IMG/VR virus record: IMGVR_UViG_3300037507_000911
Span: 1-39,716 of that record
DNA: 39,716 nucleotides
Reading direction: 5' to 3' (one strand)
Source: a virus
Position numbers and translations under genes: made by a program. Below, piece after piece: positions 24,528 through 30,102 of the stretch. Every line of letters starts with the position of its first letter. Positions within the stretch are counted from its first letter, which is position 1. The notes beneath the pieces were generated by a model. That model had not been told where the DNA came from. It saw nothing but the letters and a program-made list of their open reading frames with translations, and did not search any database.

Positions 24528-24865
24528 CTTCACAAGTCGTCACTGTCGGGAGATAGCGATGCACGCAGGGCTGTACCACGGTTGCATGTGGCGGGGCGTA
24601 AACAGGGGAACCTGGGTTGACTTCTATTCTTTGAAATAGGAGAGCAACGTGATGAACGGTATATCATCAAAACAAAGGTGTCGGCTAAAATTGGCTACGG
24701 CGACCTTCCGTGGGGACGGGAACTGTGGGGGAGAGCAACGTACTGCTTGTTGTGGGGTTGCTGCCAACGGCAGGGTTACTAGCGCGCCCGTTGGGCTTGC
24801 TCGCATAGAAGGAAGGTGAGGGTCATGCTGAGGGTCTCCAAGTCGACGGCACCCTTTTCTTTGCG
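24525..24865 (+). ncRNA. Candidate structured non-coding RNA
   Basis: About 340 bp with no convincing gene but many inverted repeats: CTATT/AATAG (24624-24639), AAGG..CG/CGACCTT (24675-24707), CTGCC-AAC-GGCAG (24761-24773) and GCCC-GTT-GGGC (24786-24796). The last two hairpins have complementary loops, and CCAACGG (24764-24770) and CCGTTGG (24788-24794) can pair instead. A 12-bp sequence GGAGAGCAACGT occurs twice (24639-24650, 24730-24741). Strand, ends and existence of the RNA are inferred from the candidate promoter and pairing only. No tRNA, tmRNA or RNase P RNA pattern was seen. Confidence 0.4.
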
Positions 24866-24968
24866 CCCTCCCCAACCGTATGACAGAACCTAGCTGTTGC
24901 ACCAAATTTAGTGCTAAATAACACTCTGCCCCCCTAGCAAAAAGAGTGAAAACATCTCGAAACGATAA

Positions 24969-24988
24969 CCTACCCCTACCCCCTACCC
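24969..24988 (-). repeat. Telomere-like G-rich tract
   Basis: The minus strand reads GGG-TA-GGGGG-TA-GGGG-TA-GG, a pattern able to form a G-quadruplex; the plus strand could form an i-motif. Confidence 0.6.
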
Positions 24989-25012
24989 AGTGGCTCGGCA
25001 GAGCCCCAGTTG

Positions 25013-25024
25013 GTGATATATCAC
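25013..25024. promoter_or_regulatory. Palindrome GTGATATATCAC
   Basis: Perfect 12-bp palindrome. The inner core GATATATC recurs in palindromes at 25264-25273 and 25421-25432 on either side of the early promoter, suggesting binding sites for one dimeric regulator. Confidence 0.5.
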
Positions 25025-25038
25025 ACAGGCAGGCAGGC

Positions 25039-25083
25039 GCGGACATGTGTACGGGCGGACAGGTGTACGCATAGCGGACAGGC
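25039..25083. repeat. Iteron-like GCGGACA repeats
   Basis: GCGGACA(T/G)GTGTACG occurs twice, 16 bp apart (25039-25053 and 25055-25069), then a shorter GCGGACAGGC (25074-25083). A fourth GCGGACAGG lies at 25173-25181. The even spacing of the first two is about 1.5 helical turns. Confidence 0.6.
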
Positions 25084-25093
25084 AGACACCTGC

Positions 25094-25137
25094 ACCCCTA
25101 CCTACCTACCCGAAAACAAAACACGGCTACCCCTACC
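25094..25137. repeat. ACCCCTACC repeats and TAGG tract
   Basis: ACCCCTACC occurs at 25094-25102 and 25129-25137, and also at 24972-24980 and 25582-25590. Between them the minus strand reads GGG-TA-GG-TA-GG-TA-GGGG (25095-25111), a second possible quadruplex. Confidence 0.6.
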
Positions 25138-25263
25138 TAGCTGTATGTATACAAGTTGCAGACAAGTAGACCGCGGACAGGGTCGCCTAGCTGTGTGTCG
25201 CTGTGTGTAGCGTCTATCGTTGTGTGTGATGGGTGAGCGTTGTTTATCTTGTTTTGTGTTGGG

Positions 25264-25273
25264 TGATATATCA
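25264..25273. promoter_or_regulatory. Palindrome TGATATATCA
   Basis: Perfect 10-bp palindrome 22 bp upstream of the candidate early promoter; same core as the sites at 25013 and 25421. Confidence 0.45.
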
Positions 25274-25294
25274 AAAGAATTCTAGGAATGGTCG

Positions 25295-25323
25295 TTGTAT
25301 TTGTATCACATATGTGATTTAAT
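25295..25323 (+). promoter_or_regulatory. Candidate early promoter of the plus-strand block
   Basis: TTGTAT (25295-25300), 17-nt spacer, TTTAAT (25318-25323). The -10 matches five of six consensus bases. A 14-bp palindrome fills the spacer. The first plus-strand gene starts 40 nt downstream with an AAGGGG ribosome binding site. Confidence 0.5.
25305..25318. promoter_or_regulatory. Operator candidate ATCACATATGTGAT
   Basis: Perfect 14-bp palindrome lying between the -35 and -10 of the early promoter. A protein bound here would block RNA polymerase, so it is a likely repressor or regulator site. Confidence 0.6.
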
Positions 25324-25345
25324 AGAGGTAGTAAGTACAACTACT

Positions 25346-25361
25346 ACTAACAAGGGGAATA
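25346..25361 (+). repeat. Shared leader repeat, copy 1
   Basis: ACTAACAAGGGGAATA, including the ribosome binding site, precedes the 70-aa gene. An exact copy is at 25662-25677. Confidence 0.8.
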
Positions 25362-25362
25362 T

Positions 25363-25575
25363 ATGAAGACAACGAAGAACGGCGACACCTACACAATTAC
25401 GGCAAGCTATAAAGAATTGCGCGATATATCGCACGCATTATTACTAGAGACATCACGCGCTAATAGTCTCTACTATGCGGCAGAGGTTGACGGTGTACGC
25501 GCCGCAGCTTTACAGGTAAAGAATGATTACAATGATTTAATTCGCGCTATTGGTATTGACGCCATACAACACTAA
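25363..25575 (+). CDS. Hypothetical early protein (70 aa)
   Basis: First gene of the plus-strand block. A 70-aa, probably two-helix protein (ASYKELRDISHALLLETSRA region) with no recognised family. The ATG is 5 nt after AAGGGG. Its leader shares 16 identical bases, ACTAACAAGGGGAATA, with the next gene. The palindrome GCGATATATCGC lies inside it (25421-25432). Confidence 0.75.
   Translation: MKTTKNGDTYTITASYKELRDISHALLLETSRANSLYYAAEVDGVRAAALQVKNDYNDLIRAIGIDAIQH
25421..25432. promoter_or_regulatory. Palindrome GCGATATATCGC inside the first early gene
   Basis: Perfect 12-bp palindrome with the GATATATC core shared with two upstream palindromes. It could be an internal operator, though a coding constraint cannot be excluded. 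Confidence 0.35.
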
Positions 25576-25661
25576 GCAAGTACCCCTACCGCTTCGGGCG
25601 TGCTCTTCAATGAGAACTAGGGACTATAAAGCTATTAATATGTAGTACAGTAATACACACA

Positions 25662-25677
25662 ACTAACAAGGGGAATA
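25662..25677 (+). repeat. Shared leader repeat, copy 2
   Basis: Exact copy of 25346-25361 before the Gp88-like gene. Weaker similarity extends upstream (TAATA then GTAGTA), so promoter and leader may have been duplicated together. Confidence 0.8.
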
Positions 25678-25678
25678 C

Positions 25679-26533
25679 ATGCAGACAATAACAATAGGTA
25701 AGCGGGTGCCGAATCTATCGGTAGCTCTAGAGTCACGCGCGGCGGACATGTCGCGGGCATTACATGACACTAGCGGCGAATCATTGAAAGCGGCGCGGGT
25801 AGCTTGGGCAACATTCCGCGAGAGTCACGGCTTTAAATATGACGCCCCGAAACTATTCACCTATCCCGCAAGCCAAGCCAAGCTAGGTAAATCTGAGCAA
25901 TTCACCGTAGGGCTCACCATTCAACACGCCGCGGTAGCGGGCGTAGAGACATGCCCTTGGCGCGGAGAGTGTGCCAGTGTGTGTGTACTTGACAACGGAA
26001 ACGGGCGCTACGCGAACACGCAACGCGGGCGGAATGTGAAAACATTATTTCTATATGAGCACCCCGAAGAATTCACGCGGCTACTAGCTCACGAATTGCG
26101 CGGGCTTGCCGCCAAATATGAGCGCGTCTTAGTGCGGCTCAATGTAAATAGTGACCTACGCTACTACCGAATATTGCCCGAATTAGTAGACGGTGAGCTA
26201 TTCCCTAATGTATTTTTCTACGATTACACCAAGAATGCCGCGGTGCTTAGCGGTTGGGGAATGGTAGCCGCGCATTATCGCGCGATATATTCGGTAAACG
26301 AATCAAGCGATATGACCAAGGTTCGCGCATTCGTTGCCCGTGGAGGTACCGCCGCCATCGTCACAACACGCAAGAAGAACACGCCGCCGCCTAAATCGTT
26401 TATGGGCTTACCCGTGTTAGATGGAGACATTACAGACAATAGATACGATGAGCGCGGCGTATGGGTAGACCTATCCGCCAAGGGTAAAGCTAGGGCGCTA
26501 ATCGGTAAATCAGAATTCGTTCGGGCGATATAG
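25679..26533 (+). CDS. Gp88-like phage protein (284 aa)
   Basis: Resembles the gene product 88 family of actinobacteriophages. Seen: FTYPASQAKLGKSEQFTVGL, the Cys cluster TCPWRGECASVC (C92-x5-C98-x3-C102) followed by NGNGRYANTQRGRNVKT, then VLVRLNVNSDLRYY and a DITDNRYDE motif. The Cys spacing suggests metal or Fe-S binding; it is not the canonical radical SAM spacing. The family's function is not established. The 103-bp gap upstream repeats the leader of the first gene and holds an ACCCCTACC motif (25582-25590). Confidence 0.85.
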   Translation: MQTITIGKRVPNLSVALESRAADMSRALHDTSGESLKAARVAWATFRESHGFKYDAPKLFTYPASQAKLGKSEQFTVGLTIQHAAVAGVETCPWRGECASVCVLDNGNGRYANTQRGRNVKTLFLYEHPEEFTRLLAHELRGLAAKYERVLVRLNVNSDLRYYRILPELVDGELFPNVFFYDYTKNAAVLSGWGMVAAHYRAIYSVNESSDMTKVRAFVARGGTAAIVTTRKKNTPPPKSFMGLPVLDGDITDNRYDERGVWVDLSAKGKARALIGKSEFVRAI

Positions 26534-26544
26534 GAGGGGTGACC

Positions 26545-26778
26545 GTGAACCATTACAAGTATTTAAACATCTCATGCCCTAAATGCGGGGCTATCGCGGG
26601 CGAATATTGCCACCCGAAAATAGACGGAGACGAACCGAACGCGCAACGATACGCGCAATGTGTAGAGCGTTTACGCGAATTTATGCGGCAACATACCGCG
26701 ACACCTTGCGGGCAATGCATCCAAGAGCTAACAACTATCCAACACTGGCGACACACTGACAAGGAGCTAACACGATGA
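26545..26778 (+). CDS. Small zinc-finger-like protein (77 aa)
   Basis: Begins MNHYKYLNISCPKCGAIAGE (GTG start) with C-x2-C, then YCHP, a helical middle and CGQC. This is the pattern of phage zinc-ribbon proteins. GTG 26545 lies 7 nt after AGGAGG; an earlier GTG at 26539 would be too close to it. Its stop overlaps the next start (ATGA). A nucleic-acid-binding role is plausible. Confidence 0.75.
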   Translation: MNHYKYLNISCPKCGAIAGEYCHPKIDGDEPNAQRYAQCVERLREFMRQHTATPCGQCIQELTTIQHWRHTDKELTR

Positions 26779-26954
26779 CAACACTAGACACAGTAGGTAT
26801 CGCGGGCGCGGCTATCTGCTTATCATTCCCGCTATGGGGCGCGTACATATTGCGCGCATACCTAGACAATAAACCAACACGCGCGGAGCGGTGGCACCGT
26901 AACCATGACAATGTGCTACGCCGTAGGGAGCAGATAAACCGCCGCGGCTGGTAG
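26775..26954 (+). CDS. Single-span membrane protein (59 aa)
   Basis: MTTLDTVGIAGAAICLSFPL continues into a hydrophobic segment (about residues 6-28), then a very basic tail (RAERWHRN, LRRREQINRRGW). It looks like an N-out/C-in membrane protein. Starts by ATGA overlap with the zinc-finger gene. Function unknown. Confidence 0.65.
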   Translation: MTTLDTVGIAGAAICLSFPLWGAYILRAYLDNKPTRAERWHRNHDNVLRRREQINRRGW

Positions 26955-27051
26955 CTCTAATCCCGTACCGCGTAGGCGGCGCGTCATTCACGATGACGGC
27001 GGGAGCGACTAGGCACCAATGTCTAGACAATAAACCCAAGGAGGGTGAGCA

Positions 27052-27201
27052 ATGCTAAATAGAGAGATACTGAACATAGATATGGACATGACGCGGAGAC
27101 CCATCTACGACATAGAGCAGGATGTCTGGCAAGCTATCGCCGATGCCAACGGGCTTGACTATGAAGACATAGCCGATGGCGATTTAGCAGAGTGGCTCTA
27201 G
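27052..27201 (+). CDS. Small acidic protein (49 aa)
   Basis: A 49-aa acidic protein (MLNREILNIDMDMTRRPIYD start) with a strong AAGGAGGGTGAGCA leader. The last half (YEDIADGDLAEWL) is helical and acidic. No family recognised. A 97-bp gap before it holds no visible gene. Confidence 0.65.
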   Translation: MLNREILNIDMDMTRRPIYDIEQDVWQAIADANGLDYEDIADGDLAEWL

Positions 27202-27203
27202 TC

Positions 27204-27392
27204 ATGGGTGAAATTATTATTATGGGTTTAAACGGCGGCGGCAAAGTGCTACCAATGACCGCCACTAAACAAGACATAGTAGGCGCGATGCTCGCCAAGT
27301 GCGGACACGCGGACGCGTTAGGTTACCTAGCTGACACCTATTGCAAACAATGTGCAGACAACGGACACAAACAAGTGACAAGGGGAGAATGA
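27204..27392 (+). CDS. Small Cys/His protein (62 aa)
   Basis: Starts MGEIIIMGLNGGGKVLPMTA. The C-terminal half has CGH, then YCKQC with H following, a possible zinc site. ATG 27204 is 2 nt after the preceding stop; no strong ribosome site, so it may depend on coupling. Another ATG lies six codons downstream (27222). Confidence 0.6.
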   Translation: MGEIIIMGLNGGGKVLPMTATKQDIVGAMLAKCGHADALGYLADTYCKQCADNGHKQVTRGE

Positions 27393-27565
27393 TGGCACGC
27401 ACAAAGCAACTAAACATCGGCGCGATAATCAAAGCGTACGAAATGGAAGCGAAACGGGCTGACCGTAATGCCAAGCTCGTAAAGGGAGACCCATTAGAAA
27501 AGTTTTGGCAAGATTACGCCTGCAAAATCAGACAACAACAACAACAAATAAAGGTAGAAGACTAA
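27392..27565 (+). CDS. Small basic/Gln-rich protein (57 aa)
   Basis: MARTKQLNIGAIIKAYEMEA start, helical, Lys-rich, ending in a run of Gln (IRQQQQQIKVED). ATG 27392 is 5 nt after GGGGA; an ATG three bases upstream is too close. The first base of its start is the last base of the preceding stop codon. Function unknown. Confidence 0.6.
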   Translation: MARTKQLNIGAIIKAYEMEAKRADRNAKLVKGDPLEKFWQDYACKIRQQQQQIKVED

Positions 27566-27759
27566 TGGCAACGGCACAAGAACTAGCACAGAACATTGGC
27601 AAGCGCGGACAGCTTCGGGTATCGGGTACGGCGTTGACATTCGCGGTCACGGTTACCGATGCGCGGAACCGCTACGGGAATCTTGACTACAAGCTGACCC
27701 CCGTGGACGGTAACGGCGAAGCATGGCACCAAGCTGACGCGATAATCCTTGACATCTAA
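27565..27759 (+). CDS. Small beta-rich protein (64 aa)
   Basis: MATAQELAQNIGKRGQLRVS start, then two beta-like segments (LTFAVTVTDARNRYGNLDY). ATG 27565 overlaps the preceding stop (TAATG). A longer frame from 27505 would run through the preceding gene. It could be a small nucleic-acid-binding fold; not recognised. Confidence 0.65.
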   Translation: MATAQELAQNIGKRGQLRVSGTALTFAVTVTDARNRYGNLDYKLTPVDGNGEAWHQADAIILDI

Positions 27760-27804
27760 TAATATCTGTACTACGGTTAGACATATCAACAATAAAGGGG
27801 AGTT

Positions 27805-28191
27805 ATGAATAAATACACAGTATCCGTGTGGAATCTAGAAAAGATTCACGCGAAATCACAAGCGGAAGCAGTCGCAAGAATCAAAGAAGAATTCTACGGT
27901 GGTTTATATGGTCGCCGCGATTTTGAATTTGACGATGTGGAATTGGTAGAAGAAGAACTAACCGCTGAAGATTTAGCGGTATGGAATTTGTGCAAAAGCA
28001 ATGCACCATATCCCGAGCAAGTCACATGCGAAGTCGCGGAAAATTTCAGCTTAGAGGGAGACGAACATCTAGTGATAATTATTTGCTCCGTGTTGGTTGA
28101 AGCTGAAGACGAAGAAGAAGCAATGGAGAATGCAAACGACTGTTTTTATTACATCAATAAAGATGAATTTGAAATACGAATTTCAGGATGA
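27805..28191 (+). CDS. Acidic hypothetical protein (128 aa)
   Basis: A strongly acidic protein with two similar halves, each with a beta strand and an EEA-rich helix (KSQAEAVARIKEEF and EDEEEAMENANDC). AAAGGGGAGTT precedes its ATG. A 45-bp gap before it, with TATCTGTAC-like bases, might hold a promoter. No family recognised; acidic early proteins are often inhibitors or DNA mimics, but that is speculation. Confidence 0.7.
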   Translation: MNKYTVSVWNLEKIHAKSQAEAVARIKEEFYGGLYGRRDFEFDDVELVEEELTAEDLAVWNLCKSNAPYPEQVTCEVAENFSLEGDEHLVIIICSVLVEAEDEEEAMENANDCFYYINKDEFEIRISG

Positions 28192-28208
28192 CAACGAGGG
28201 GACACACA

Positions 28209-28298
28209 ATGCATATAACAACATACGAAGAGTTACGCGCAAGCTTGCTTGCGTATCTATTTAACCAAGAGACATACAACGAAGGAGAAGAGCAATGA
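28209..28298 (+). CDS. Micro-protein 1 of the ATGA chain (29 aa)
   Basis: MHITTYEELRASLLAYLFNQ then nine acidic residues-rich positions. It has a GAGGGGACACACA leader and overlaps the next gene by ATGA. Short, but it fits the chain. Function unknown. Confidence 0.5.
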   Translation: MHITTYEELRASLLAYLFNQETYNEGEEQ

Positions 28299-28420
28299 GC
28301 TGCAAAGAATGCGGTCAAGAACTAACGGAGGTAGGGGAGATGGACGAGTATCAACTGTGCCATGTCTGCTACTGCGTAGTAATGGACAAAACCAACAACA
28401 ACAAAGGAGAACAGCAATGA
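28295..28420 (+). CDS. Zinc-ribbon micro-protein (41 aa)
   Basis: MSCKECGQELTEVGEMDEYQ then LCHVCYC: two Cys pairs (C-x2-C, C-x2-C) about 16 residues apart, a minimal zinc ribbon. ATGA overlaps at both ends. Preceded by GAAGGAGAAGAGC. Confidence 0.65.
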   Translation: MSCKECGQELTEVGEMDEYQLCHVCYCVVMDKTNNNKGEQQ

Positions 28421-28599
28421 GCAAGGAAACAATACAGGCAGAGATTATTCGGGGGTTTGAAGACCTCCGTTTTCTACTAAGTGAGGGTGTACGACTGGGC
28501 GAGCTTCGCCCGATGCGGACATTCGCAATGCTAGAGCAACTAAACCAAGCCCAGTTTCTTATTGAGCAGGGCATGCAAGACAAGGAGACAGCACAATGA
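28417..28599 (+). CDS. Small helical protein (60 aa)
   Basis: MSKETIQAEIIRGFEDLRFL start; two amphipathic helices. Its leader AAAGGAGAACAGCA is almost the same as that of the preceding gene. ATGA overlaps at both ends. The long upstream frame from 28249 is a shadow of its neighbours. Confidence 0.65.
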   Translation: MSKETIQAEIIRGFEDLRFLLSEGVRLGELRPMRTFAMLEQLNQAQFLIEQGMQDKETAQ

Positions 28600-28775
28600 A
28601 AACACTAGAAACCACGAAACTTATCGAAATCACCATGCTGGTGGCAGTAGATACCTACGATGGCAACTTTGTCGGGGTGTCTGCAATGGACTACATCACC
28701 ACCGCAAGCGAAGCACAGGTAATTGGATACACAGAGCGTGCAGTCATCGCAACATATATGGACGGTAAAGAATGA
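28596..28775 (+). CDS. Small beta-rich protein (59 aa)
   Basis: MKTLETTKLIEITMLVAVDT start; probable beta strands and one helix, ending ATYMDGKE. AAGGAGACAGCACA precedes it. ATGA overlaps at both ends. Not recognised. Confidence 0.6.
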   Translation: MKTLETTKLIEITMLVAVDTYDGNFVGVSAMDYITTASEAQVIGYTERAVIATYMDGKE

Positions 28776-28891
28776 GCGCAGTACTAATAGCCGTACTGTA
28801 TTTCGCTATCGGGTACAGCACCCACAAACTCATCACCGTCAAGCGCAAGCGAGCAATGCGAAACCACCCAAGCTGGGGGTCAAGCAAATGA
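28772..28891 (+). CDS. Small membrane protein (39 aa)
   Basis: MSAVLIAVLYFAIGYSTHKL gives one membrane span; the tail is basic (VKRKRAMRNH). ATGA overlaps at both ends. Confidence 0.6.
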   Translation: MSAVLIAVLYFAIGYSTHKLITVKRKRAMRNHPSWGSSK

Positions 28892-29100
28892 AAGAAATCG
28901 GAATGTCATTAGACGAAGGTGGTTTAGTTTGCTTGGAGTGCTTCCATTATTACCAAAACGAAGCATTACGAGAAGGAAAAGTAGTAAAAGCTACGCCAAA
29001 TTACGAAGAACAAGACTCAAACCCTGACGGTTACACCTGCGCCACTTGTGGCGACGAATGGTATCCAAAAGGTTACATAGCAGAAGGAGAAGGAGAATGA
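28888..29100 (+). CDS. Zinc-ribbon-like protein (70 aa)
   Basis: Two Cys pairs: CLEC (about 15-18) and CATC (about 50-53), separated by a charged region (EALREGKVVKATPNYEEQDS). Ends in EGEGE. A zinc ribbon is likely. ATGA overlaps at both ends. Confidence 0.7.
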   Translation: MKEIGMSLDEGGLVCLECFHYYQNEALREGKVVKATPNYEEQDSNPDGYTCATCGDEWYPKGYIAEGEGE

Positions 29101-29354
29101 AAGTGTACGACCTAACCCAAAAATCAGACCCACAGCATGTCTTTGTCATATGTTATGACCCGAACCAAAACCTTTGGTATCACGAGACTGATGTAGAAGA
29201 TGATGTGCTACCTGATGGCACGGTATGGAATGAGAACACACGCTCATGGCAAAGCGGTTACCTTGGTGACGGCGAATACCTTGACGGTGTAGAAGACTGT
29301 GCTATCGCATTACATAAGGCTCTCACCTATCTGAATGAGCAGGTGCAGGTATGA
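29097..29354 (+). CDS. Acidic hypothetical protein (85 aa)
   Basis: MKVYDLTQKSDPQHVFVICY start, rich in Asp, Glu and Trp, with a middle stretch VEDDVLPDGTVWNENTRSWQ. GAAGGAGAAGGAGA lies before the ATG. ATGA overlaps at both ends. Function unknown. Confidence 0.65.
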   Translation: MKVYDLTQKSDPQHVFVICYDPNQNLWYHETDVEDDVLPDGTVWNENTRSWQSGYLGDGEYLDGVEDCAIALHKALTYLNEQVQV

Positions 29355-29506
29355 AAACAGCGAGCGACATCATTGAAGAATGGGTACATCAGTACATCAC
29401 GAACGAACCAACAGCCCGTGAAGTGGTGCGGATATTGCGCGAGCGTTGGGGTTGGACTGTGCTTATCGATGACATGAAAAGCTATGAGCAACAAGCTGAC
29501 AGCTAA
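29351..29506 (+). CDS. Small helical protein (51 aa)
   Basis: MKTASDIIEEWVHQYITNEP then TAREVVRILRERWGWTVLI. Two helices, one like a short DNA-binding helix. It is the last member of the chain of ATGA-coupled genes and overlaps the following gene by 23 nt. Confidence 0.6.
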   Translation: MKTASDIIEEWVHQYITNEPTAREVVRILRERWGWTVLIDDMKSYEQQADS

Positions 29507-29768
29507 GTATCGGCTATGGAAATGGCAACGGAACTACCGCAAACAGGGACAATACAAGAAGCCCCGCAAGCTGTATGTCGTAGTCAAAATAGTAGGTAGC
29601 AGGGAATACGGGTACTGGCGTGGCTGTTACAAATATGACGGTCACACCTTTACCCCGCACCCCGCCAAAGCGTACCTATTCAAGGGCAAAGACCAAGCCG
29701 AAGCGACAGCAGACAACTCAATGCTGTACCGCTACGCCAACTACAAGGTGATACGCTACAAGAAATAA
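29484..29768 (+). CDS. Basic hypothetical protein (94 aa)
   Basis: A very basic and Tyr-rich protein (KYRLWKWQRNYRKQGQYKKP near the start). Beta strands follow (KLYVVVKIVGSREYGYWRG). It is the last gene of the plus-strand block. A DNA- or RNA-binding role is plausible from charge; no family recognised. Confidence 0.7.
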   Translation: MSNKLTAKYRLWKWQRNYRKQGQYKKPRKLYVVVKIVGSREYGYWRGCYKYDGHTFTPHPAKAYLFKGKDQAEATADNSMLYRYANYKVIRYKK

Positions 29769-29792
29769 TGTGTTAGAGTTACAAGTTGAATT

Positions 29793-29839
29793 GCCCCGCT
29801 CCACAGATTTCCCCTTCTCTGTGTCGTAGTGGGGCTTTT
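29793..29839 (+). terminator. Intrinsic terminator of the plus-strand block
   Basis: Stem GCCCCGCT (29793-29800) with AGTGGGGC (29828-29835), extended by CACAG / CTGTG, then TTTT. It sits between two convergent operons. On the minus strand the hairpin is followed by AATTC, so it should work mainly for the plus strand. Confidence 0.85.
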
Positions 29840-30102
29840 CACTTTCCCGAACGCTTCTTAGCTAACGCTTCACGCTGACGCGGGGTAAGCCCGCCGAACA
29901 TACCGAACCTGCGGATGTCATTGGTCTCGCATTGCATTGCATACTCTAAGCAAGCTGACCGTACCGTACATTTATTACAGAACGCTTGTGCCTCATCAAA
30001 GAAATCACGATGGTTCACACCTATCTGTGGCTCAGGGAAAAACACATCTCCACCAACACCTATACAGTTTGCCTTCTCATACCATGCTGGACGCATTGTC
30101 AT
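29839..30102 (-). CDS. whiB: WhiB-like transcriptional regulator (87 aa)
   Basis: A WhiB-family [4Fe-4S] protein. Four Cys in the family pattern: C13, then FCNKCTVRSAC with C42-x2-C45-x5-C51. The glycine-rich turn FGMFGGLTPRQREAL then follows, with a basic C-terminal tail (AKKRSGK) for DNA contact. WhiB proteins are confined to Actinobacteria and their phages, so this is the best host marker here. ATGA overlap with the upstream Cys-rich gene. Confidence 0.93.
   Translation of the reverse strand: MTMRPAWYEKANCIGVGGDVFFPEPQIGVNHRDFFDEAQAFCNKCTVRSACLEYAMQCETNDIRRFGMFGGLTPRQREALAKKRSGK

Larger units (their letters stand above)
24866..25294. other. Non-coding origin/control region candidate
   Basis: Non-coding stretch between the divergent operons. 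It holds an ACTCT-type hairpin (CACTCT 24922-24927 with AGAGTG 24943-24948), C-rich tracts, iteron-like GCGGACA repeats, three CCTAGCTGT copies, GTGT-rich tandem repeats (25190-25230) and palindromes. Such a mix is typical of replication origins or multi-operator control regions. Which of the two it is cannot be decided from sequence. Confidence 0.5.

Noticed and set aside
24541-24640. tRNA or tmRNA gene in the control region
   Set aside because: GGGTTGACTTC looked like a T-arm, but there is no matching acceptor stem or anticodon arm.
24624-25046. 140-aa open frame on the minus strand across the control region
   Set aside because: It has mixed low-plausibility composition, no ribosome site, and would cover hairpins, repeats and the palindrome at 25013. 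Treated as a chance frame.
25039-25181. Repeats as a CRISPR array
   Set aside because: Repeats are 9-15 bp with irregular spacing and no equal-length spacers; better read as iterons.
29769-29839. Bidirectional terminator
   Set aside because: Only the plus strand has a T-run after the stem; the minus strand reads AATTC.
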